This document shows positions 45,001-55,719 of a stretch of 64,000 bases of DNA, in pieces (position 1 is the stretch's first letter; the number at the start of each line of letters is the position of its first letter). The notes beneath the pieces were generated by a model. That model saw only the letters and a list, made by a program, of their open reading frames with translations. It was not told the DNA's origin and ran no database searches. The stretch covers positions 32,955,501 through 33,019,500 of the forward strand of contig NC_088918.1 in the NCBI RefSeq assembly GCF_963576675.1. The letters run 5' to 3'. The stretch comes from Euphorbia lathyris (lineage: Eukaryota; Streptophyta; Magnoliopsida; Malpighiales; Euphorbiaceae). Both the position numbers and the translations under genes were made by a program.

Positions 45001-46145
45001 TTACTATTAGAGGTGTTCAGATTAATAGTCAAATTGAGGATAAAGATAGTTACTATTGGTCTTTGACAAACAACGGGGCCTATTCTTGCAAATCTGCTTT
45101 TCAGACTTTCTATCAGAATTTGGATTCTCCGTACCCTGGGGTGTGGAACACGATTTGGGCTTTAAAAGTGTCGTACCGTATTAGAAGTTTTCTTTGGCTT
45201 GGGGCTAGGAATAGGTTGCTTACTAATTCGGATAGAAAAAGGAGGCATCTAGTGGAGTCGGGAGCTTGTTGCAGATGCAGAGGGTATGAAGAGACATTGT
45301 GCCATGCTCTCAGGGACTGTGAGAATAGTAAAGAGGTTTGGAGGAGTATTCTCCCTAGGGAGGTGCTCTCTTCTTTTTTAGCCCACTCAGAGAATGATTG
45401 GTTTGTTGATGGGATTAAAGGGATTCTTCTGCCTGATCTGAATCATGGTGTTCTTTTATTTGTGGTGGTTTGCCATCAGATTTGGAGATGGAGGAATGAG
45501 GAGATTTTTGGAGGAAAAGTGGTTTCCCAGCCAAACGTCTTAGATTTCTTTTCCAAAAAGATTAGTACTGTGGTTGAGAGCTTTGTTGAAGATCCCTTGG
45601 CTAGGATGTCTCAAAGGAAGGAGGTCCATCTTTTAGGCTGGTGTAGGCCGAGTGTAGGTATGGTTAAGCTCAACACTGATGGTTCTTGTCTTAGAGACGG
45701 CAGGATTGCCGCAGGAGGAGTTCTTAAAGATGATGGTGGCAGGTGGATTTCTGGCTTCTCTCACAATTTGGGTATGGGTTCGTCCTTTTCTACAGAGCTT
45801 TGCGGGATTTTCTCCGGCCTGAAGTTAGCAAAGAATCTAGGTGTGAAAAAGCTTCTTGTGGAGTCAGATAACCTAGAAGCGATTAAAATGATTTCTGTAG
45901 GCAATGCTACTTGCCTAAACAGCCTTAACTTAATCAAAGGCATCAGAAGGATTGGCTCATCCTTTGATTCTATTAGCTTTGCTCATATTTATATGGAGCA
46001 AAATCGCGTAGCGGACCGTCTTGCGGTGGAAGGGCATTCTGGAATGTTGGGTCTTTCTATCCTTCCTTCTCCTCCGGTTTTCATCTCTTCTATGATCTTG
46101 GAGGATGTGGTGGGGGTCATTTTTCCTAGGCTGATCCCGGGTTGA
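42042..46145 (+). pseudogene. LINE copy 1 ORF2 (endonuclease, RT, RNase H)
   Basis: It starts at MDLLIWNVRGAASKATRIHV, which aligns with copy 2's start. The APE endonuclease has WNVRG, ALIETK, VAGDFND and HSDHCPI. RT has KAPRIDGLPAGF, GIVALKLDLEKAYDRINW, RGIRQGDPMS and the catalytic FFADDVLIF. Later come a zf-RVT C-x-C...H...C region and RNase H with KLNTDGSC, TELCGIF, VESDN and NRVADRLA. It is broken by TAG at 44220-44222, a +2 slip in the CT run near 44375-44390, and a +1 slip in the G run near 44517-44523. Together these restore frame; the length is exactly 3 nt more than copy 2. Confidence 0.9.
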
Positions 46146-46207
46146 GCGTTTTTGTTTGTTTGTTTTTCTTTTCCTATCCTACCAAAAAAAAAAATTTATT
46201 AGAGATA

Positions 46208-46430
46208 AATAAAGATTCTTTTTATGATTTTGTATAGTTTTACTTCTATTTTAATAATTTTTAAAATATTTTTCATTTATTTTTTAGTTAACTAAATTTT
46301 ACGGTACTAAATTAAAGTTCTATACTTATATAAAATTTAATAAATTAATTACTTTATAGAAGAGAAATTATGATTATGTAGAAAAAAGAGAAAAAACATA
46401 AAATAGAAAAAATATAACATGTTTATTATT
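46208..46430. other. Spacer between the two LINEs
   Basis: AT-rich, non-coding; inferred interior of the older TIR element. Confidence 0.6.
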
Positions 46431-46447
46431 AAAACATAGATTAAAGG

Positions 46448-46879
46448 ATTGCTTTTCTTTTTAGATCTTTTTCTCTCTTTTAAATATATCTCCTCTCTTT
46501 CAGATCTCTCAGATCTGTTGTCATGGTGAAGAATTTTTATGAAGATTGAGAGTTTTGAGATCTATCTCTTCTCTTTTAGATCTTCCTCTCTCTTTTAGAT
46601 CTATCTTCTCTTTTTCAGATCTATCTTCTCTCTCTCAGATCTGTTGTCATGGTGAAGAATTTTTATGAAGATGGAGAATTTTGAGATCTATATTCTCTCT
46701 CTCAGATCTATTTCTCTCTTTTAGATCTTTTTCTCTCTTTTAGATCTATCTCCTCTCTTTCAGATCTCTCTTCTCTCTCTAAAACACAAGATCAATTTTA
46801 TAACTCAATTTTTTTTTCTCTCTCTCTCTCTCAATTAGTTATATCTAATAAAATAGACTCCTCCAAATACGAGTCTTTT

Positions 46880-46910
<31 letters not shown>

Positions 46911-46916
46911 GTGGCG
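46448..46916 (+). repeat. 5' UTR of LINE copy 2: CT-rich with a 126-bp tandem duplication
   Basis: A block with CTGTTGTCATGGTGAAGAAT at 46515 recurs at 46641, period 126 bp. Many TCTCTCTTTTAGATCT units surround it, and a pure CT run ends just before ATG 46917. Copy 1 has only about 70 bp of 5' UTR and lacks this region. Confidence 0.85.
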
Positions 46917-48911
46917 ATGACGAAGGCGACTGCGAAGGGAAGGGTGGATTGGTCGGTGAAGGCGGGCGGAAGGCCGGTGTTGAATCTGGCGAGTCCGGTT
47001 GCGGGGCGCGGGCTGGGTGCAGATCTGGTACAGGAGGAGGCTTGGGCGGCTGATGATGGGAGATCGGAAGGATCTCCTCGGGGTAGACGGTGGAGTAACG
47101 AAAGACCGAGGGATCGGTCCAGGGATCATAGTAGATCGGAGTGCGCTGATTGTGGGGAGGCGGATCTGGTTAATTCGATGCCTGTTTCGGTGGTTGGGGT
47201 GGCCGATCTGGATCAAGGAAGGGAGGGTTCTGCGGCTGTCGCGTCTGGCGTTGGGGAATGAGAAGGTCCGATGTTTTCGGCTGTGGACCGTGGGGTTGAG
47301 CAAAACGTTGTGATGGGGGGGACGCGTCCTGCGCTTGGTGCTCTGGGAGTGCCGACCGCGCAAGCAGGGTATTCTTTGCGGCTTGCGCAGGCCGCGCAAG
47401 CCGCGCAGGCATTTATGCCGGGGGACTTAAGTCTTTTACTTCCGGGATAAACTATGGAAGGTGTTTCATCCCCAGGCACTCGGGTTACTCAGGGCCAGCA
47501 TGCCCAAGGTTATCAAAAGGATGGGCGAGCTCCCTCCTGGAGGGATAAGTTGTTAGGGGTGGTGGAGGAGGAACCCATGATGGAGGAGGATACTTTTGAG
47601 AATGATGATGGGGATTTTCTCTCCGATTCCGATTCTGAGGATGGTCAGCCTGAGAACCCTTTGTGTCCTAGGATCCGTCTTTCCTCAGAAGACAAGCGGG
47701 TCATGAGATCCAAGTGGAAATTGGCATTAATTGTCACTGTTTTGGGGAAAAGAATCAGTTTCAACTACTTTGCCCAGAGGATTCAGGCTCAATGGGCTAA
47801 GAAAGGGAAGGTTACCATCACTGACCTTGATAATGACTATTATGTCATTAGATTCACAAGGGCTGAGGATTACAATGCGGTGGTCAATGGTGGATCGTAT
47901 ATTATCTCCAATCATGTTTTGGCTCTGAGACCTTGGGTCCCAAATTTTGACCCCCATGACTGCTCTGTTAACAGAATCCTTACTTGGGTTAGGTTCCCAG
48001 GCATTCCTCTTAAATACTATAGTGATAGATTCCTGAACAAGATTGGTAGCCTGGTTGGTAAGGTCCACCATGTCGATAAGACTACCATTGGGGCAGTGAG
48101 AGGCAAGTTTGCCAGGGTCTGTATTGATATTGATCTTGCTAAGCCTCTTCTTTCTCAATTCTGTATTCAGAATAAGGTTTTTCATATTGAATATGAAGGT
48201 ATACATAATATCTGTTTTGAATGTGGTATGTTTGGCCATACATTTGAGGGATGTCCTAAGAAGAGGAAGGAGGCGGAGGAGTTGATGCAACCTATCATAG
48301 GTGGAGCTGAGAAAAGTCAGGGGGAAGAAAGGAGTTTTGGGCCATGGATGCTGGCCAAGAGGTCAGTGAGAAGGAAGCCAAGTGCTAATGTTAGTTCTAT
48401 TCATCCGCCAGATATTAGTCGGAAGATGACTACGCTCCAGATTGCCCCTGAGATCAAGGTCAGACCCCCGGATATCAAGAAGAGGAGTGAGGCTGGTGTG
48501 GTCTCAGCTTCTGGCTCGGGGTCTAGGTTCGGTGTCTTGTCCCTGGAGGAAGGTCGGGAATCGGACCCTTCCAATGAACATATTGATTTGAGCATGCCTG
48601 GTCTGGAATCGGTCGAGCCTGTTTCTAGTCGGGGTAAATCTATTAATCCCCTCTTTGTCTCTGATGCTAAGGATAAAGGGAGCTCCCAGTCTCACCTTTC
48701 TACAGGGGAAGGGTCGAGTAGTAAGGCTGTTTCTCTGAATCCTCCTGTGGATGCTCCTATTGGAAAAGCTATAGGAGTGAGTAAGATGAACATGAAGAAA
48801 CTTAAAGTGAAACCTAAGAAGAACCTTAATGGGTTAGACTCTTGGGCTAAAAGGGGACCTTCTGGGACTTCCTCTAGGCTCTCAGGAGCCCCGAATAAAT
48901 ACCTGATCTAG
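46917..48911 (+). pseudogene. LINE copy 2 ORF1
   Basis: One frame from ATG 46917 to 48911, with two stops: TGA at 47259-47261 and TAA at 47448-47450. The N-terminal third is Arg/Gly/Ala-rich and does not resemble copy 1. From 47530 the two copies are closely alike. The DUF4283-like domain includes ALIVTVLGKRISFNYFAQRI and ALRPWVPNFDP. The knuckle is CFECGMFGHTFEGC near 48217. It ends SSRLSGAPNKYLI, 33 bp before ORF2. Confidence 0.88.
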
Positions 48912-48944
48912 GGTTTGGGCTTGTGTTAGTAGTCTTCCTTTCTG

Positions 48945-51900
48945 ATGGATTTCTTTGTTTGGAATGTTAGAAGTGCGGCGAGCAAGGCAACCCGCATTCA
49001 TGTTAATGATCTTATTAAACAGTTTAACCCCTCCTGTTTTGTTCTTCTAGAGACCAAGGTCAGTGGAGCCAAAGCAGACGAGGTGGTTAGAAAGTTTAAG
49101 AATTGGAATTGTGTCAGATCGGAGGCTACTGGCCGGGCTGGGGGGATTTGGCTCTTTTGGAAGCCAGGTCTTGTTAATATTGATATTGTTAGTATGGACT
49201 GTCAGTTCATTCATAGTAAGGTGTGCTACCCTGGTAATAAACATTTCTTTGTTACCTTTGTTTATGCCGATCCTGTTCTTTCTAATCGTACAAGGTTGTG
49301 GGAGATCCTTCATTCTATTAGCTCTAACATGGTGGAGGCTTGGTTGGTGGCCGGGGATTTTAATGATATTGCCCTTTTAAGTGATCAGAGAGGAGGGGGT
49401 AATCATTATGTGAACCGGTGCCTTAACCACAAGCGTAGTATGGATCTGTGTGGGCTTTCAGACCTGGGTGCTGCTGGCCACAAATTTACCTGGAAAAGAA
49501 ATAGCTTGTTTGTGAGGTTGGATAAGGTGTATGCTAATGTTGCGGCTATCTGTAGGTTTCCTGAGGTCAAGGTGCTGAATCTCCCCTTCCGTCACTCTGA
49601 CCATTGCCCTATCCTCATTAATTTGGTCAAAGGTAACCGGCTGAAAGGTAACAGACCCTTTAGATATCTTATGGCTTGGGATTCTCATCCCGACTTTAGG
49701 AATTTCGTGAAAACCAATTGGCATCCCCACTCTGATGTTCTCCTCGCTGCTGAGGAATTCAGAAGGAAGGTGGTTGTTTGGAATAAAGACATCTTTGGCC
49801 ATATTATCAGGAGGAAGAATAAACTCTTGAGGAGGATGGAAGGCGTTCAGCGTTGCTTGGAGGCTCGTTTCGACCATAGCTTAAATGGTCACCTTAGAGC
49901 TCTCCAGAACGAGTTGGAAGCTGTGCTTAGATAGGAAGAGCTTCTTTGGTTCTAGAAGTCTAGGAAGACCTAGATTCAAGACGGGGATCGGAATACCAGG
50001 TTTTTTCATCTCTCTACGATCATTAGGAGACAGAGGAATAGGATTGATGCTATCAAGGACGCTAGTGGCGAGTGGATTTTTGAGGAGGAAGACATTCGTC
50101 GCTCAGCCCTTGATTTCTACAAGGACCTGTTTAGAGAGGAAGCTGTGGACTTGGAGAGTGCCCACTCTGGTATTTCCTTTCCTCGTTTGGGGGAGGAGGC
50201 TATTAAAGATGCTTTCCATCCTATTGACCTTAAAGAGATTGATCTGGCCTTCTCTAGTATAGGGTCCACTAAGGCTCCTGGGATTGATGGTATCCCCGCT
50301 AGTTTCTATCATAAACACTGGGATACTGTTAAGGAGGGCATATACAGTTTTGTGTTAGGTGTTTTTGGTGGCTCTAACAATATCAGGTCGGTTAATAAAA
50401 CCCTCATTGTCTTGATTCCTAAGGTTGTTAAGCCTTCCTCCTTCCTCCAGATGAGACCCATCAGTCTTTGTAATGTTTTGTATAAAGCTATTACTAAGAT
50501 TGTGGCTAATAGAATCCGGAAGATCCTTCCGGATATAATTAGCCAGAACCAATGGAGCTTTGTTCCTGGTAGACAATTGATGGATAACGTTGTTATTGCC
50601 CAGGAGGTTGTCCATTCTATGAAGATTAAGAAAGGTAAGAAAGGGATTGTGGCCCTCAAACTGGATCTGGAGAAAGCCTATGATAGATTGAACTGGAGCT
50701 TTCTTCTGGATAGTTTAGCCAAAGCTGGCATCCCGAAGAACTGGAGGATTTTGATTGAGAAGTGTATCTCCTCTCCTGTTTTCCAGGTCATGATCAATGG
50801 GGACATGTCAGATGAGTTTTCTCCCTCCAGAGGAATTCGTCAAGGAGATCCTATGAGTCCCTTCCTCTTTGTTATTGCCATGGAAAGACTGTCTCACCTG
50901 ATCCAAGAGGCGGTGTGCAAAGGGACTCTCCACCCTGTTTCTATCAACAGACATTGCCCCCCTATTACCCATTTACTCTTTGCTGATGACGTCATGCTTT
51001 TTGTTGAGGGTAATGAGGAGCAAATTAAAACAGTTATGGATATCCTTGATTGTTTTTGCGAGGCTTCTGGCCAGAAGGTTAACATCCAAAAGTCCCGTAT
51101 GCTTTGTTCCAAAAATATGGACAATAGCTTGTGCAGAAGACTGAGTGAGCTCTCTGGCATACCTCTGACGAACTCTTTGGGGAAGTATCTTGGGGTTCCT
51201 CTTCACAGTGACAGGGTTTCCAAAGCCTCTTTCAAGGATATTTTGGACAAAACTAATGGTTTGTGTGCTAGCTGGAAAGCTAATTCTCTTTCCCTTGCAG
51301 GTCGCCTTACCTTGATCCAGTCAGTTAACTGCGCTGCTCCGAACCACATCATGCAGGCCTGTAAGCTTCCTGAGCCTGTCCTTAGTGACCTGGATAAGAT
51401 AAATCGGCGTTTCCTGTGGGGTGAGTCTGGAGATGGGAGAAAGGTTCACCTGGTCCCGTGGAAGGAAGCTTGCCAGCCTAAAAACAGGGGGGGTCTTGGT
51501 ATTAGGCAGGCAAAGGACAATAATAAAGTCCTGTTAATGAAACTTCTTTGGAGAATGTGGCAATGCCCCTCCTCTCTTTGGGTCCGTCTCTTGTGCGGGA
51601 AGTATCGGAAAGATAGAATCTTTGGTGGCCCGAAGGAGAGGGTTGTTAGCTGTTCCTTTCTCTAGAAAGGGCTCAGTGCCGTGTTTGCTGAATTCTGTAC
51701 GGGGATTGGCCTGGAGGTGGGTAATGGTAGATCTATTAGCTTCTGGTATGACACCTGGATTGGTGATAAACCGCTGATTGATGTGTGTAATGCCCCTCCG
51801 TCGGCTGATCTCCTTTCCTGGAAAATTGCTGATGTGGTGGACTCGGAGGGAGACTGGATCTGGTCAAAGTTCGACTCTTTCTTTAGTCTGGAGACCCTTC

Positions 51901-53045
51901 TTAACATTAGAGGAGTGAAGATTAGCAATCAAGAGGAGGATAAGGATAGACATTGTTGGGCCTTGACGAATAAAGGTACTTATTCTTGTAAATCGGCCTA
52001 TGAAGCTTTTACCCCTAATAGGGCTGATCCTCCCTTGGAGATTTGGAAGTCCATATGGTCCCTCAAGATCCCTTACCGTATCAGGAGCTTCCTTTGGCTG
52101 GGTATCAAAGACAGGCTCCTTACGAATGCGGATAGGCACAGAAGGCACTTGACTGAGTCTAGTGCCTGTAGTAGATGCAGAGGCAATATGGAAACCTTGT
52201 GCCATGCCTTGAGGGATTGCCCAAATAGTAAGAAGATCTGGGAAGGGATCCTCCCTCATCACATCCTCCCTTCCTTCATGGCCTTTTCTGAAGGGGACTG
52301 GTTCTCTCAAGGAGCCAAGGGGAACTTGCTGGCCAACATGGAGCACGGTGCCATCCTCTTTGCTATTACTTGTCACCAAATCTGGAAGTGGAGGAATGAA
52401 GAATTATTTGCGGGTAAGGCTGTCCTTATTCCTGATTTACTGTTTTTCTTCTCGAAGAAGCTCTTTGTTATTACTAAAAGCTTTGAAAGAGATTCCCTTG
52501 TTCGCCCCTCCCCGGATAAAGAGATCCTGTTAGTTGGCTGGAGTAAGCCTAGAGAAGGGTTTGCTAAGTTGAATACTGATGGCTCCTGCCTTAGCAATGG
52601 CAGAATTGCTGCTGGAGGAGTTCTTCGGGATGCTGGTGGCAATTGGATGGCGGGGTTTACCCATAACTTGGGGACGGGCTCCTCCTTTTCTGCGGAGCTC
52701 TGGGGTATCTTGTCAGGTATTAAACTCGCCATTCGCATGGGTGTTAAAAATCTCTCGGTGGAATCTGATAATCTGGAGGCTATTAACAGGATTTCAGATA
52801 GCCAGGTTGTTTGTCTGAAGAGCCAGAATCTCATCAAAGCTATTTTGAGGCTTCGTCCTGCCTTTGAGTATCTTAATTTCTCCCATATGTTTAGGGAGCA
52901 AAACCGCGTGGCGGATCGCTTAGCAGCTGCTGGGCATGGGAGAATGTTAGGTGTTTCTACCCTATCTGTTCCTCATTCTTTTCTTTTGCCTTCTCTCCTA
53001 GAGGATAGGATTGGAGTCAGCCTTCCTAGACTGATCCCGGTGTAG
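48945..53045 (+). pseudogene. LINE copy 2 ORF2 (endonuclease, RT, RNase H)
   Basis: A single frame of 1366 codons with no frameshift. It contains four TAG stops: 49932-49934, 49953-49955 and 49971-49973 (between endonuclease and RT) and 51663-51665 (before zf-RVT). Copy 1 has Gln, Gln, Trp and Trp at these places. Endonuclease motifs are WNVRS, VLLETK, VAGDFND and HSDHCPI. RT has KAPGIDGIPASF, LKLDLEKAYDRLNW, RGIRQGDPMSPFLF and FADDVMLF. zf-RVT spans about 52170-52240. RNase H has KLNTDGSC, SAELWGIL, VESDN and NRVADRLA. Confidence 0.92.
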
Positions 53046-53272
53046 GTTTTTTGTTGGTTTTGTTTTTTTCCTTTCCTTTCTTACCAAAAAAAAAACATAG
53101 ATTAAAGGGTAATTTTGGTATTTTAAATTTTTTTTAGTATAGTTTGACCATTGACTCAAACATAAGGAGTTGACGAAAATAAAAATTGAGGGACTATATA
53201 ATTATTTTTAAAAACAGAGGGACTGACTAGTGTATTAGGTAAAAACATAAGGATCTTATAATTATTTACTCT

Positions 53273-54129
53273 AAAATTTATGAATTGGGGTTTAAAATTT
53301 ATAAATTAAGGTATAAAAATATTCTTATTTTATGATTTTTATAAAATAATGTCATAGTTAGAATTAAGGTTTATGATATGATGTAATTGTAATTTTTATA
53401 ACTAATGTGATTTTCATGTAAAAAGCCCTACAAATTTCTAGAGTCAGGATGTGGTGGAACCGAAATCAAATTAACTATTTATTTATTTTGTTTAATTTGA
53501 AACTAAAATCAGTCTTCTTAAAGTTGTTTGATTCGGACCCGATATAATAATTTACCATAACAATAAGACTTAATCATAATAATTATAATAATTATAATAA
53601 AATAATAATAATATCAATATTTTGATTAAATTTTTTTTTATTGAATCTGGGTCAAGAGCTCGATTATTGACTTGGTTTTCAGTGGTTAGCATGCTATGGG
53701 ATAAACCTTTTTAGATACACTTGGATTTAAAAGTGAATAAGTTTATAAAGGAAAATGCTATAAGAAAATGTAATCCTAAAAAAAAGAAATAACTTTTTAC
53801 AGAGATTCCAAAGGATGAGATTATCTTATTGCCCCAAGTGAGGCATGGTAGAATATGATGAGACACCTAGATCCATTGTTGAATGGGCCTTTGAGATTTA
53901 TGGGTTTATTTATAACTTGACCTTTAATTTAGTGGGTCTGAAAGAGAGATCGAATTTAGAGGGAAGTAGAAGGAGATCTTGTGTTTTATTTGATTAATTG
54001 TTTTTTACTATATTTAACTAAATCCTTATTGTCACACCCGATCCTGAACGACCTCAATTGGTATCGGGCGTGAAATAGAAAGATCACAATCAACACTTAA
54101 GAGTCTCCAAATTATCCAAATTTTATAAA
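53273..54129. other. AT-rich spacer; start of an unclassified repeat at 54030
   Basis: No gene in 53273-54029. At 54030 TGTCACACCCGATCCTGAAC begins a sequence that resembles an LTR start; it may continue through 55208-55711 and 56911-57800 around later insertions. I could not find a clear matching end. Confidence 0.4.
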
Positions 54130-54324
54130 GGGTTAATATACATATTTGCCTTTGTATTATCACGAAAAAGCAGATATGCCCTTATATCAAATAAACCCAC
54201 AAATATACCCTGAAACTTTCAAAAACCTGCAAATATACCCTAATCTAACAGACCTGTGATATGGCATAAACGACGTGCACAACTAGAGATAAAACAAAAA
54301 CACCATATCCACTGTTCTCTATAT

Positions 54325-54548
54325 CCCACTTCATCTTTCTCTTCTTCATATCCCAACTCTCCATTGTCAAAATTGGTTACGGTCCTACTTCTTCTTTCTC
54401 TTCTTCATATCCCAACTCTCCATTGTCAAAATTGGTTTTTGATTTACAGTCCCACTTCTTCTTTCTATTCTTCATATCCTAACTCTCCATTGTCAAAATT
54501 GGTTTTTGATTTACAATCCACTTCTTCTTTCTCTTCTCATATCCCAAA
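54325..54548 (+). repeat. Tandem repeat, about 3.5 copies of 59-66 bp
   Basis: The sequence CATATCCCAACTCTCCATTG recurs at about 54347, 54406 and 54472 (TATCCTAAC variant), with a partial copy at 54537. It lies between the left arm and the captured fragment. Confidence 0.85.
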
Positions 54549-54719
54549 TATTATATTCTTCTACACTAAATACTAATTTCTAATTTCCAATTTAAATTCG
54601 ATACCTGAAAATGAAGACTCAAGAATACGACCGACTCGGTGAATTCAATATGACGCTTCTCCAGAGTTCTCTATCTCTCATCAGCGATCTCTTACATCCA
54701 GATGTATCCACATGTTCGG

Positions 54720-54963
54720 TTCGCTTATGAGGATTGTCTCGAGCTGCTAGATGATTTAGTCGATACGCTTTCGCGTTCGCTTTCCTCTGTATCTCCTTCC
54801 TCTGAGGGATTTACGGAGTTGAGCGGAGATGTGAAGGATCAGAGGGATTTCGCTGGTGTGCCAATTCAGAACAAATAGAGATTACTGGAGACGGAGGAAT
54901 TGGAGGAAAATGCCCATGAATTTTCGAGATGGTTAGGGAGGAAGGAGAGAAAACTGTTGAGCT
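54720..54963 (+). pseudogene. Captured fragment resembling a pectin methylesterase (PMEI region and linker)
   Basis: One frame reads FAYEDCLELLDDLVDTLSRS followed by a Ser-rich segment. After a TAG at 54876-54878 it reads EFSRWLGRKERKLLS. These resemble the last PMEI helix (DCLELLDD...LSRSL) and the linker (FPxWLSxxDRxLL) of plant PMEI-PME proteins. The catalytic domain is absent. It would be non-functional as an enzyme. The family match is from memory of motifs, not a search. Confidence 0.6.
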
Positions 54964-55198
54964 TGGTCAAAATTATATGTCAAAATTAGTGTTATAATGA
55001 TGTGTAATCTCTTAATTGGTCGTATGTCAGTATTGTAATGAATAGACTAATGGTGTTAGGTCAAATAATCTTAGTCTGTTAGATTATGGTATATTTGCAG
55101 GTTTTTGAAAAGTTCCAGGGTATATTTGTGGGATTATTTGATATAAGGGAATATCTGCTTTTCCGTGATAATACAAAGACAAATATGTATATTAACTC

Positions 55199-55719
55199 TT
55201 TTATCAATATTATACTTCCAAGCATATCCTTCTAAACTACATTTATAACTAATTAAATATTTCTATTACATTTAAATGTTTTACCTAACAAAAAGTAAGC
55301 TCCACAATTAAACAACGATCCTAATAACTAAACACGAACCTAGCAACTTGATACTTCAAACCTCGCTTATAGACCAGTAACTTCTCTTATACTTTGTTCT
55401 TTCTCGCCTAAAATATTAAAACATTTAAAAACGTGAGACAGAAATCTCAGTAAGCAATTATCAACTATATAAAATACTTATACTCAAAATAACTATATAT
55501 ATTTTTTAATTTCCAAAATGTATCATATAAAATTCATGTTCTTAAAAATGAATATTTTATGGATTAAACTATAATAAAATAATCAAATGATACTTTAAGA
55601 AAATCTGCAACTTAAAATATCAAGCTTGCTATCATTTCTCAAAATAACAAGTATAGTCAAAATGTAAATCACTGTATTAAATTACTTAAGATAAAACTCG
55701 TGTTCAGAATAGCTATATA
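55199..55719. other. AT-rich spacer
   Basis: No gene or clear repeat beyond possible continuation of the unclassified repeat that begins at 54030. Confidence 0.5.

Larger units (their letters stand above)
39872..46190 (+). mobile_element. L1-type LINE, copy 1
   Basis: A full-length-looking non-LTR retrotransposon with a short 5' UTR, two ORFs and a poly-A tail (46184-46194). It is flanked by a 17-bp duplication, AAAATTTATTAGAGATA (39855-39871 and 46191-46207). The last A's of the tail overlap the duplication. Confidence 0.93.
46448..53091 (+). mobile_element. L1-type LINE, copy 2
   Basis: Same family and orientation as copy 1, with a longer 5' UTR (46448-46916). It is flanked by its own 17-bp duplication, AAAACATAGATTAAAGG (46431-46447 and 53092-53108), and ends in a poly-A tail. 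Different duplications show two independent insertions, not a segmental duplication. Confidence 0.93.
39517..53272. mobile_element. Apparent TIR element hosting two LINEs
   Basis: 39517 onward reads AGGATAAATATATATTATAA, then GGTCCTTAAGTTTT. The reverse complement of 53272-53230 reads AGAGTAAATAATTATAAGAT, then CCTTATGTTTTT. Both ends are flanked directly by AAAATTT (39510-39516 and 53273-53279). The interior not explained by LINEs is 39517-39871, 46208-46430 and 53109-53272. This implies an older non-coding TIR element of under 1 kb. Confidence 0.5.
54130..55198. mobile_element. Pack-MULE-like element
   Basis: Inverted arms of about 130 bp share GTTAATATACATATTTG, AAAGCAGATAT, CCCACAAATATACCCTG and AAAAACCTGCAAATATACC. 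The flanks are TTTTATAAA (54121-54129) and TTTTATCAA (55199-55207), a 9-bp duplication with one mismatch. Inside are a 59-66-bp tandem repeat (54325-54548) and a GC-richer gene-like fragment (54610-54965), which is what Pack-MULEs carry. Confidence 0.8.

Noticed and set aside
39872..53091. Segmental duplication explaining the two LINEs
   Set aside because: Each copy has its own different 17-bp target duplication and different 5' ends, so they are independent insertions.
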